From Streptococcaceae bacterium (lineage in GTDB: Bacteria > Bacillota > Bacilli > Lactobacillales > Streptococcaceae), in the NCBI GenBank assembly GCA_022484805.1, contig JAKVKP010000024.1:1-37026 (forward strand): a stretch of 37,026 nucleotides of DNA, given 5' to 3'. Below are positions 24,636 to 31,666 of this stretch, piece by piece. Position numbers and translations under genes: made by a program. The notes below the pieces were generated by a model, which did no database searches, was not told the DNA's origin, and was given only the letters and a program-made list of their open reading frames with translations. Position 1 is the first letter of the stretch. Each line of letters starts with the position of its first letter.

Positions 24636-25532
24636 GTGTCTGAATTAATTCGTGTTGTAAATGCTTCTAAAACATTTGTGAGTAAAGATTGGCGAGGTCG
24701 CAAATTAAATGTTCGGGCAGTTTCTGAAATCAATTTAACGATAAATAAAGGTGAAACTTTAGGCTTAGTTGGTGAATCAGGTAGTGGCAAAACAACTCTA
24801 GGTCGAATGATTTTGAATTTGGAAACACCGAGTTCAGGACAAATTTTCTATGATAATCAAGAGCTTTCAGATTTGAATTCTGCAGAGCGAAAAAAAATGA
24901 ACCGTAAAAGGCAAATAATTTTTCAAGATCCATATTCGGCTTTAAATCCTAGAATGACAGCCCTAGAGCTAGTAATGGAACCGTTATTGGATGTTTCAAA
25001 GGAGCAGGCGAAGAAAAAAGCAATTGAAACCTTAGAAATTGTGGGTATCAAGGGAGAAGCAGTTGATAAATTTCCGAGATCTTTTAGCGGGGGTCAAAGG
25101 CAGCGTATTGGTATCGCCAGAGCAGTTGTGAACCAGCCTGAATTTATTTTATGTGACGAGCCAACCTCTGCCTTAGATGTCTCAATTCAATCACAAATCA
25201 TTCATCTATTGCAGCAGCTTCAACAAGATTTAAATTTGTCTTATCTTTTTATTTCGCATGATTTATCAGTGATTCGTCATATTTCGGATCGAATTGCGGT
25301 CATGTATCAAGGCCAATTGGTAGAGCTTGCTTCAACAGAGCGGTTGTTTAATAATCCACAACATCCATATACTAAAAAGCTATTAGCAGCGGCACCAATA
25401 GCTGATCCTAAATTAGCACGGCTAGCACTTGATAAAGATTTAATTGAGGAGATAATTCAATTATCAGATGTATTTGAATGGCATCAAGTTGAAGCAGATC
25501 ATTTTGTAAGGAGAGATAAGTATGTCAGTTGA
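24636..25532 (+). CDS. Peptide ABC transporter ATP-binding protein, OppF/DppF type
   Basis: A 298-residue ATPase with Walker A GESGSGKTTLGRMI, Q-loop IIFQDPYSALNPRMT, signature FSGGQRQRIGIARA, Walker B FILCDEPTSALDVS, and H-loop SHDLSVIRHISDRIAVMYQG. The NPQHPYTKKLLAAAP motif is the usual OppF C-terminus. GTG 24636 directly follows the OppD stop and has an AAGGGGG ribosome site. Its 3' end overlaps the OsmC-like gene by 11 bases, carrying that gene's RBS inside its coding sequence. Confidence 0.93.
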   Translation: MSELIRVVNASKTFVSKDWRGRKLNVRAVSEINLTINKGETLGLVGESGSGKTTLGRMILNLETPSSGQIFYDNQELSDLNSAERKKMNRKRQIIFQDPYSALNPRMTALELVMEPLLDVSKEQAKKKAIETLEIVGIKGEAVDKFPRSFSGGQRQRIGIARAVVNQPEFILCDEPTSALDVSIQSQIIHLLQQLQQDLNLSYLFISHDLSVIRHISDRIAVMYQGQLVELASTERLFNNPQHPYTKKLLAAAPIADPKLARLALDKDLIEEIIQLSDVFEWHQVEADHFVRRDKYVS

Positions 25533-25917
25533 AAAAATAATTGTTACAGCGGAAAATGAACAGCTTTTATTAAGAAAAGAAGGCATTGAATGGATTTTAA
25601 AGAAAGAAGTCGGATATTCCCCCGTTCAAATGATTGCGTCGGCCACAGCAGCTTGTGGAGGTTATGTTCTAGCATCTATCTTAAAAAAATCTAGCATTCC
25701 ATTTCTACTTAATCGAGTTGAGGTAGAATATGACCGAGATGAAAGTAGACGTGCAAGTCCAATTTCAGAGATAGAGCTGACTTTCTATGTAACCATTGAA
25801 GCGAGTTATCAAGATCGTGCCAAAAGATGCTTGAAGCTAGTAGCTCCAAATTGTCCAGTTATACAATCCTTAGATTCAAAAATTAAAATAGTGGAATCAT
25901 TGGTGTTTGTTGATTAA
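25522..25917 (+). CDS. OsmC/Ohr-family protein
   Basis: A 131-residue protein of the OsmC/YhfA class. Two conserved cysteines are in place: TAACGGYVLASILKK at about residues 48-50 and PNCPVIQSL at about 113. These usually form the peroxidatic pair that reduces organic hydroperoxides in a homodimer. Members of the YhfA branch have no firmly known substrate. ATG 25522 sits 11 bases inside the OppF gene behind AAGGAGAG, so it is translationally coupled to a peptide transporter, an unusual partner. A terminator follows. Confidence 0.85.
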   Translation: MSVEKIIVTAENEQLLLRKEGIEWILKKEVGYSPVQMIASATAACGGYVLASILKKSSIPFLLNRVEVEYDRDESRRASPISEIELTFYVTIEASYQDRAKRCLKLVAPNCPVIQSLDSKIKIVESLVFVD

Positions 25918-25950
25918 TGTTTTCGTTAGATAAAAATATCATTATTATTA

Positions 25951-25981
25951 AAAAGAGCAATCCTTTATTGGTTGCTTTTTT
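25951..25981 (+). terminator. Terminator of the peptide transporter operon
   Basis: AAAAGAGCAATCC and GGTTGCTTTTTT form a stem with one mismatch and a G-T pair around a TTTATT loop, ending in six T residues. Confidence 0.8.
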
Positions 25982-26055
25982 AGTTGATTTAAAAGTAATT
26001 TTTATTAATTATAATTGATGGATAAACTGATTTTGAAAGACGAATAAACTTTATC

Positions 26056-26083
26056 TTGCAAATCAAAAATAGTATTATAAAAT
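26056..26083 (+). promoter_or_regulatory. Promoter of the coaB operon
   Basis: TTGCAA (26056-26061), 16-base spacer, TAAAAT (26078-26083); an overlapping TATAAA at 26076 is an alternative -10. It lies 68 bases before the coaB start codon. Confidence 0.55.
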
Positions 26084-26150
26084 TAAGTATTCTATTATCA
26101 AAGTGATTTTAATATCCAGAAAGAATTGGTATCGATAAAAAGGAGTTAAG

Positions 26151-26870
26151 ATGAGAGTTATTGTAACAAGCGGTGGCACAAGTGAGCCGATTGATCGAGT
26201 AAGAAAAATTACCAATCATTCAACAGGAAATCTTGGTAAATTAATTGCGGAAAAACTGTTGTTGGAGGGTCACGAGGTTACTATGGTGACAACTTTGAAC
26301 GCTGCAAAACCTAGTGAGCATAAAAATTTAACAATTTTTATAATCGATACTACTGCCGAACTTTCTGCATGTCTTGTCCAAGAAGTACCCAAAAATCAGG
26401 CGATTATACACGCAATGGCTGTTAGCGATTATACGCCTCAAGTGATGGTCAGTCTTGAAGATTTTGTCGAAGCTATCCATGAAGATATTGATTTAGCAAC
26501 AATCACTAATCATTCAAAAAAGGTTTCATCTAAAGCGAAGCAGCAAGTGATTTTACTAAATCAAAATCCGAAGATTATTCAACAAATCAGAGAGTGGCAA
26601 CCACAGATTTTATTGATTGGCTTTAAACTTCTGGTTGATGTTTCAGAAGCGGAGTTAATTGAAACAGCTCAAGCAGCCCTAATTAAAAATCAGGCAGATT
26701 ATATTTTGGCGAATGATTTAGCTCAAATTTCTGAAAGCCAGCATATTGGCTTTTTGATTAGTGAACATCAGATAGAGCGAGTAGAAACTAAGTCTCAAAT
26801 TAGTGAATTAATCGCTAAGAAAATAGGAGAGGTGACTTATGAAAACGATTGTTCTAGCAATAACCGGTAG
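26151..26870 (+). CDS. coaB: Phosphopantothenate--cysteine ligase (monofunctional CoaB)
   Basis: A 239-residue enzyme joining cysteine to 4'-phosphopantothenate in coenzyme A synthesis. The nucleotide-binding start VTSGGTSEPIDRVRKITNHSTGNLG at 5-29 is diagnostic, followed by HAMAVSDYTP near 84-93 and LIGFKLLVD at about 162. Many bacteria fuse CoaB to CoaC; streptococci, lactococci and enterococci keep separate proteins in the order coaB-coaC, as here. ATG 26151 has AAGGAG upstream. Its last 32 bases overlap coaC. Confidence 0.92.
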   Translation: MRVIVTSGGTSEPIDRVRKITNHSTGNLGKLIAEKLLLEGHEVTMVTTLNAAKPSEHKNLTIFIIDTTAELSACLVQEVPKNQAIIHAMAVSDYTPQVMVSLEDFVEAIHEDIDLATITNHSKKVSSKAKQQVILLNQNPKIIQQIREWQPQILLIGFKLLVDVSEAELIETAQAALIKNQADYILANDLAQISESQHIGFLISEHQIERVETKSQISELIAKKIGEVTYENDCSSNNR

Positions 26871-27378
26871 TATTTCGGCTTATAAAGCGGCAGATATTAC
26901 AAGCCAGCTTGTAAAATCAAATTTTGAAGTTCATGTCGTTATGAGTGAAGCCGCAACACATTTTATTACACCACTAACCTTGGAGGTACTATCCAATCAT
27001 CATGTGACAATTGATGTGATGACTGAAAAAATACCTGGAAAAGTGAATCATATAGAGTTAGCGAAAAAGGCGGATTTATTTTTAGTGGCGCCTGCATCAG
27101 CAAATACAATTGCTAAGCTTGCCTTTGGGTTCGCGGATAATAGCATTACAAGTATCGCATTGGCGTTAGGAGGGGACGTTAAAAAGATCATTGCACCTGC
27201 TATGAATACCAAAATGTATGAAAATCCGATAACCCAAGAAAATATCTCACGACTAAAATCTTTTGGATATACAGAAATTGAACCAAGAACAGCATTATTA
27301 GCTTGTGGAGATTTAGGCAAAGGGGCATTGGCTGAAGTTGACGAAATTATTGAAAGTGTAAAGGGGATTTTGACATGA
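26839..27378 (+). CDS. coaC: Phosphopantothenoylcysteine decarboxylase (monofunctional CoaC)
   Basis: A 179-residue FMN-dependent decarboxylase that makes 4'-phosphopantetheine. It opens with LAITGSISAYKAADITSQL (flavoprotein fold), has the active-site His in VNHIELAKKADLFLVAPASANT at about 73, the PAMNTKMYENP substrate motif, and the reactive Cys in LLACGDLGKGALAE at about 155. ATG 26839 lies 32 bases inside coaB behind GAGAGG, and its stop overlaps the next gene (ATGA), so the three are translated as a unit. Confidence 0.93.
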   Translation: MKTIVLAITGSISAYKAADITSQLVKSNFEVHVVMSEAATHFITPLTLEVLSNHHVTIDVMTEKIPGKVNHIELAKKADLFLVAPASANTIAKLAFGFADNSITSIALALGGDVKKIIAPAMNTKMYENPITQENISRLKSFGYTEIEPRTALLACGDLGKGALAEVDEIIESVKGILT

Positions 27379-27965
27379 CACAAACTAGAAAAACAACAAC
27401 TCTGGCTATTTTAGTAGCATTACTCTTTTTGTTGGCATTTACGCCATTAGGCTTTATTCCGATTCCACCATTAAATCCGACCGTTATGCATATTCCAGTG
27501 ATTGTTGGTGGCATTTTGCTTGGACCAGTATATGGCGGGGTATTAGGTGGTATTTTTGGTTTAATTAGCCTATTTAGAGCGACTCTGCAAGGCAATTTTA
27601 TTTTTTCACCGCTAGTTGCGGTGCCAGGAACAGCTAATGGTGACTGGCGTGCAATTATCATTGCATTATTACCTCGAATTTTAATTGGTATTGTTGCATA
27701 TTATGTTTTTCAATTATTCAAAAAAAGAGGTAAATTGGCATGTGTGATTGCAGGTGTAGCAGGCTCTTTGACTAACACCATTTTAGTAATGAATCTCATC
27801 TTTTTTATTTTTAAAGAGCCGTATGCTGAATTGGTTGGTAAAAATGTAAATGTCTTATACAATGCAATTTTGGCGATTATATTGACTAATGGTGTTTTTG
27901 AGGCTGTCTGCGCAGGGGTGATTACTGTTTTAGTGGTCAATGTTTATCAAAAAATAAGTAAGTAG
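27375..27965 (+). CDS. panT: ECF transporter substrate-binding (S) component, pantothenate type
   Basis: A 196-residue membrane protein with about six hydrophobic segments. The N-terminal LAILVALLFLLAFTPLGFIPIPPL is the S-component helix that docks to the shared EcfT, and the RATLQGNFIFSPLVAVPGT segment is typical of the PanT branch. It sits 4 bases inside the coaC end. Coupling to CoA synthesis supports pantothenate as substrate. The general ATPases and EcfT are not in this window and must be encoded elsewhere. Confidence 0.85.
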   Translation: MTQTRKTTTLAILVALLFLLAFTPLGFIPIPPLNPTVMHIPVIVGGILLGPVYGGVLGGIFGLISLFRATLQGNFIFSPLVAVPGTANGDWRAIIIALLPRILIGIVAYYVFQLFKKRGKLACVIAGVAGSLTNTILVMNLIFFIFKEPYAELVGKNVNVLYNAILAIILTNGVFEAVCAGVITVLVVNVYQKISK

Positions 27966-27974
27966 GGGATTTTT

Positions 27975-28634
27975 GTGAATTATCAAGAATTAACCTGTCA
28001 ATTTGAACAGCATGCTGACGCACAGCGCGCTGAACAAATGAGCCGATATATGCGGCATCAGTTTGAATTTTATGGCATTCAAACACCAATTCGAAAAAAG
28101 ATTTATCAGTCAGATTTGAGAGTGGCTAAAAAGAGTAAAGCCATTGATTGGCAGCTATTGCAAGCGACATTTGAAAATCCACATCGAGAATGTCAGTATT
28201 TTGTGATAGATTATTTGTCAAGAATGCAGGCCTATTTAAAATTTGAAGACATTGAGCAGTATTTATTCTATTTCGTGAAAAATAAGCAGTGGTGGGATAC
28301 AATTGATGGATTTGATCGAATTATTGGTAATATTGGGTTGGTTGACAAAAGAGTCAATCAATTGATGCTAGCATGGTCACTCTCTGATGATATTTGGTTA
28401 AGGCGAATTGCGATTGATCACCAGCTATTGAGAAAAGAACGAACAAATACAGATCTATTAAGTCAAATTATTCTTAATAATTTAAATCAAGCCGAATTTT
28501 TTATTAATAAAGCAATCGGCTGGAGTCTAAGGGAATATTCCAAAACAAATCCGGATTGGGTACGTAATTTTATTAACAGTATTCCAACGGGTCTCTCTAA
28601 GCTTAGTATTCGAGAAGCCAGTAAGTATTTGTAG
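27975..28634 (+). CDS. AlkD-like DNA alkylation-repair glycosylase
   Basis: A 219-residue all-helical HEAT-like repeat protein of the AlkC/AlkD family, which excises N3- and N7-alkylated purines. The catalytic region is QWWDTIDGFDRIIG at about 107-120, with the Trp-Trp-Asp trio; WLRRIAIDHQL holds the conserved Arg at about 140. FFINKAIGWSLREYSKTNPDWV near 175-196 holds the other Trp. Start is GTG 27975 with AGGGG upstream. Only 9 bases separate it from panT, so it belongs to the coaBC transcript although its job is unrelated. Confidence 0.88.
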   Translation: MNYQELTCQFEQHADAQRAEQMSRYMRHQFEFYGIQTPIRKKIYQSDLRVAKKSKAIDWQLLQATFENPHRECQYFVIDYLSRMQAYLKFEDIEQYLFYFVKNKQWWDTIDGFDRIIGNIGLVDKRVNQLMLAWSLSDDIWLRRIAIDHQLLRKERTNTDLLSQIILNNLNQAEFFINKAIGWSLREYSKTNPDWVRNFINSIPTGLSKLSIREASKYL

Positions 28635-28720
28635 TTTTTAGATTATATTTGCAATCGCTTTAATAATATTAGCTAAAAGTATATAATTGACCTGTAGTTA
28701 AAGAATAGAGGAGGGGTATC

Positions 28721-30448
28721 ATGTCTTGGCAAAATAATTATCAAGAATGGCAAGAATTTAATAATTTAGCTTCAAATTTAAAAGAGGAGCTAGCTTTAAT
28801 TGAAAATGATGAAAAAAAATTAGAAGACGCTTTTTATGCACCGTTAGAGTTCGGAACTGCAGGAATGCGCGGATTTATTGGTGTCGGTATTAATCGGATG
28901 AATATCTATACAGTTCGTCAAGCAACGGAGGGATTGGCATTATTAATGTCGTCTAAGGGAGAAGCTGAGAAGAAACGCGGTGTTGCTATCGCTTATGATT
29001 CTCGTCACTTTTCACCGGAATTTGCGATGGAGGCAGGTAAGGTACTTGCAAAGCATGACATTCCATCGTTTATCTTTGAAAGCCTCAGACCAACACCAGA
29101 GTTATCTTTTGCCGTTCGTGAATTGAACGCATTAACTGGTATTATGATTACTGCATCACACAATCCAGCGCCCTATAATGGTTATAAGGTGTATGGTGAA
29201 GACGGTGCTCAAATGCCACCACACGATGCAGATGCATTAACTGAATTTATTCGGGGTATTGAAAATCCATTAACAATTGAGGTTGCTGACGAAGCAGAGG
29301 CCAAAGCGAATGGCTTAATTCAGATTATCGGTGATGAGATTGATAATAAATATTTAGAACTAATTAAAGCAGTGACGATTAATTCTGAACTGGTCAAAAC
29401 GGTTGGTAAGGATTTAAAATTAGTTTTTACACCGCTTCATGGTACAGGTGAAATGCTAGGTCGTCGAGCATTGGCACAAGCTGGCTTTGAACAGATTAAA
29501 GTCGTAGAGGCCCAAGCAATTCCAGATGGTGACTTTCCGACTGTTAAGTCACCTAACCCAGAGGCCAAATCAGCTTTTAATTTAGCAATTGAGCTGGGTA
29601 AAAAAGAAGATGCAGATGTTCTAATTGCAACCGATCCAGATGCCGACCGTTTAGGCGTTGCCGTTCGAACTGAGGATGGCGATTATACCGTTTTAACAGG
29701 AAACCAAATCGGCGCTATTTTAACTAAATATATCTTAGAGGCACATAAGCAGGCAGGTACTTTACCTCAAAACGCAGCTATCATCAAATCAATTGTTTCA
29801 AGCGAATTACCAACAGTGATTGCTGATAGTTATGGCGTTGAAACACAAAATGTTTTGACTGGCTTTAAATTTATTGCAGAAAAAATTGAGCATTTTGAAG
29901 AAACAGGTTCAAATAATTATATGTTTGGCTTTGAAGAAAGCTATGGCTATTTGATTAAACCTTTCGTTCGGGATAAGGATGCAATCCAAGCAGCCCTATT
30001 AACTGCTGAAGTAGTTGCCTTCTATAAAGCACAAGGTAAGACCTTGTATGATGGCTTACAGGAAATTTTCAAGGAATACGGTTACTTTGCAGAGAGAACT
30101 ATTTCAGTTACTCTGTCTGGTATTGATGGTTCGGCTAAGATTAAAAAAATTATGGATAAGTTTAGAAAATCAGCACCAGAAAAATTAAATAATACGAATG
30201 TCGTAACAACTGAAGACTTTTTAGAATTGACAAAGGTTACTTCTGATGGACAGGTTGAAAAGTTGACAACACCACCTTCAAATGTCTTGAAATACCAATT
30301 GGCTGATGGCTCATGGGTTGCAGTTCGTCCTTCAGGTACTGAACCAAAAATTAAATTTTACTTGGCAACACAGTCTGATTCTTTCGAAGCAGCAGAAGCT
30401 AAATTAGATGTTCTAGAACATGAAATCAATGAAATAGTTGGAGAATAA
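28721..30448 (+). CDS. pgcA: Phosphoglucomutase / phosphomannomutase (alpha-D-phosphohexomutase)
   Basis: A 575-residue alpha-D-phosphohexomutase of the Firmicute PgcA size, interconverting glucose-1-phosphate and glucose-6-phosphate for cell-envelope sugars. The phosphoserine loop ITASHNPAPYNGYK lies at about 142-155, the Mg-binding loop ATDPDADRLG at about 303-312, the sugar loop GFEESYGYL near 406, and the phosphate loop RPSGTEPKIKFYL near 535. ATG 28721 follows GAGGAGGGG. TATAAT at 28682-28687 is a likely -10, with a weak -35. A perfect terminator follows. Confidence 0.94.
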   Translation: MSWQNNYQEWQEFNNLASNLKEELALIENDEKKLEDAFYAPLEFGTAGMRGFIGVGINRMNIYTVRQATEGLALLMSSKGEAEKKRGVAIAYDSRHFSPEFAMEAGKVLAKHDIPSFIFESLRPTPELSFAVRELNALTGIMITASHNPAPYNGYKVYGEDGAQMPPHDADALTEFIRGIENPLTIEVADEAEAKANGLIQIIGDEIDNKYLELIKAVTINSELVKTVGKDLKLVFTPLHGTGEMLGRRALAQAGFEQIKVVEAQAIPDGDFPTVKSPNPEAKSAFNLAIELGKKEDADVLIATDPDADRLGVAVRTEDGDYTVLTGNQIGAILTKYILEAHKQAGTLPQNAAIIKSIVSSELPTVIADSYGVETQNVLTGFKFIAEKIEHFEETGSNNYMFGFEESYGYLIKPFVRDKDAIQAALLTAEVVAFYKAQGKTLYDGLQEIFKEYGYFAERTISVTLSGIDGSAKIKKIMDKFRKSAPEKLNNTNVVTTEDFLELTKVTSDGQVEKLTTPPSNVLKYQLADGSWVAVRPSGTEPKIKFYLATQSDSFEAAEAKLDVLEHEINEIVGE

Positions 30449-30496
30449 TCGTACCCTATTTACAAAATTCTAATATATACCATTTTTCGAATAATC

Positions 30497-30539
30497 AAAA
30501 AAGTTTTAGTTTCTATTGTGTAGAAACTAAAACTTTTTT
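30497..30539 (+). terminator. Terminator after phosphoglucomutase gene
   Basis: A perfect 19-pair stem: AAAAAAGTTTTAGTTTCTA (30497-30515) and its complement (30521-30539) around TTGTG. Works on both strands. Confidence 0.93.
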
Positions 30540-30562
30540 GCAGTTATAATTAATTGTTAATT

Positions 30563-30684
30563 GCGTCACGATTTGAGTTCGAAAAATACTGTGTTTTTCG
30601 CTTACTGCGTAAGCCCTCAAATCATGTCGCAAAAAAGCACGCTACGCTGAAAAGTAAACTTTCCGACTCCGCTTTCGCTTTTTT
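30563..30684. repeat. Structured intergenic element: three-way junction plus terminator-like hairpin
   Basis: Outer stem: GCG/CGC, CA/TG and GATTTGAG/CTCAAATC (30563-30577 with 30616-30630), with two symmetric single mismatches. Inside stand two adjacent hairpins, CGAAAAA/TTTTTCG (30580-30600) and CTTAC/GTAAG (30601-30613). Directly after, AAAAAAGC (30631-30638) pairs with GCTTTTTT (30677-30684), enclosing GAAAAGT/ACTTTC. It is more GC-rich than its flanks, fills most of the space between convergent genes, and folds on either strand. No coding potential is evident. It may be a dispersed palindromic repeat or a small RNA. Confidence 0.6.
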
Positions 30685-30695
30685 GTTAATTGTTA

Positions 30696-30893
30696 TTACC
30701 TTCCAATCTGACCGTCTAAGCCACCTTGGAAATCGGCTTCAATACCACCAACATAGTCTTGATAGTAGTTAAGTAAGTCAGTTTTAAGCTTGAGATAATC
30801 TGCTTCTGAATATTCTTTGTCCTCGATGTTAGCATTAAAGCCGGGCATTTTTAATTCTTCTTTGATTCTTAAGATTACTTCATCTTTAGTCAT
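30696..30893 (-). CDS. Small acidic protein of unknown function (65 aa)
   Basis: I do not recognise this protein. It is 65 residues, without membrane segments, with an N-terminal helix rich in Lys/Glu (TKDEVILRIKEELKMPG), a middle SEADYLKLKTDLLNYYQDYV helix and a Gly/Asp-rich tail. The start overlaps the upstream gene's stop by 8 bases, with AAGGA about 10 bases before the ATG, so it is the second gene of a two-gene operon. The overlap and the RBS support a real gene. Confidence 0.6.
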   Translation of the reverse strand: MTKDEVILRIKEELKMPGFNANIEDKEYSEADYLKLKTDLLNYYQDYVGGIEADFQGGLDGQIGR

Positions 30894-31293
30894 TTGCGCT
30901 CAATCCTTTTTGAAGATAAGTATTTTTTCTTTCAACGAAAGCACTATTTAGTGTTTCAAAATAATGTCTGACATCATTAAGTAAACCAGAAAATTCTTCT
31001 GGATGGTTTAATTTTCCGTTGTCATAAGCCAATGCGTGTCGTAGTTCCAGATATAATTTATCAAAAATATTAAATAAATCAATATATATCATTGAGGGTT
31101 CATCAACTTTCAAATAATAACCCGTTTTTGCGATTAAATAATAATTATTAATTTCATTTAAAGCAATAATATTACGAGCATTCTCCGCTTTATTAACTTC
31201 AGTTAATACCTCGGCTAAAGTGATTGAACGGCTAACAGCTTCAGAAATGGTAGAAATAATTAATTCTTCCTGTGGAATCGTTAGTTTTGTCAT
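30886..31293 (-). CDS. Hypothetical helical protein (135 aa)
   Basis: Not recognised. A 135-residue soluble protein, predicted mostly alpha-helical from its pattern, with no signal peptide, membrane segment or catalytic motif. Notable stretches are an acidic N-terminus (IPQEELIISTISEAVSRS) and a central LNEINNYYLIAKTGYYLK. ATG 31293 follows a perfect AGGAGG. It is coupled to the 65-residue gene downstream. A toxin/antitoxin-like or phage-derived pair was considered but nothing specific supports it. Confidence 0.7.
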   Translation of the reverse strand: MTKLTIPQEELIISTISEAVSRSITLAEVLTEVNKAENARNIIALNEINNYYLIAKTGYYLKVDEPSMIYIDLFNIFDKLYLELRHALAYDNGKLNHPEEFSGLLNDVRHYFETLNSAFVERKNTYLQKGLSAND

Positions 31294-31398
31294 AAGTGAA
31301 ACCTCCTATCTTATTTAGTTTATCATTGTTTGTTTTTTTATCAAAATAATCTAAATTGTTCACTAAACCATTTATTAGACTATTTCATATTAACGATA

Positions 31399-31413
31399 AA
31401 TTTTCAGAAAATT
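31399..31413. promoter_or_regulatory. CodY box upstream of the leu operon
   Basis: AATTTTCAGAAAATT matches the CodY consensus AATTTTCWGAAAATT at all 15 positions. It lies 2 bases upstream of the -35 hexamer, where CodY loaded with branched-chain amino acids would hinder RNA polymerase. Confidence 0.9.
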
Positions 31414-31415
31414 CC

Positions 31416-31443
31416 TTGCAATTATTTTGAGAAAGGGTATAAT
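31416..31443 (+). promoter_or_regulatory. Promoter of leuABCD
   Basis: TTGCAA (31416-31421), 16-base spacer, perfect TATAAT (31438-31443). Transcription should begin near 31450, giving a leader of about 217 bases to leuA. Confidence 0.85.
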
Positions 31444-31484
31444 GAAAACAATTAAATACGAATAAAACATTCTTGGAGGCAAAA

Positions 31485-31532
31485 ATGAACGCACTAGTTA
31501 ATAATAATTTATTATTAACGGAGGGCTCATAA
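31485..31532 (+). CDS. leuL: Leucine leader peptide (15 aa)
   Basis: MNALVNNNLLLTEGS, with GGAGG 6 bases before its ATG. Four of 15 codons are Leu, three of them consecutive TTA. Translation should stall here when Leu-tRNA is scarce and so steer the attenuator that follows. It is too short for routine gene calling. Confidence 0.85.
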   Translation: MNALVNNNLLLTEGS

Positions 31533-31578
31533 GCTAGATTTTAATTTTCTAGTCTATGGGTCCTGTTTGGCGTTTGCT

Positions 31579-31629
31579 TAATAGGATGTAAAAGAAACAA
31601 CATCCTATTAGCCGATAGGATGTTTTTTT
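31579..31629 (+). terminator. leu attenuator: competing antiterminator and terminator hairpins
   Basis: TAATAGGATGT (31579-31589) pairs perfectly with ACATCCTATTA (31600-31610) as antiterminator. The same second arm pairs with ATAGGATGT (31615-31623) followed by seven T residues as terminator. The Leu-codon segment TTATTATTAACG (31509-31520) can pair in part with CG...TTAATA (31571-31583), giving a protector stem when the leader is translated without stalling. No T-box sequence is present. Confidence 0.88.
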
Positions 31630-31666
31630 GTAGGAAAAAATAAAAGAAAGTATGAGGCAATAACAA

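Noticed and set aside
30554-30772. 72-codon open frame on the plus strand
   Set aside because: It runs across the structured element and antisense to the 65-residue gene, has no Shine-Dalgarno and no protein-like pattern.
31485-31660. T-box riboswitch before leuA
   Set aside because: The conserved AGGGTGGNACCGCG segment is missing; the leader peptide and competing hairpins explain the region better.
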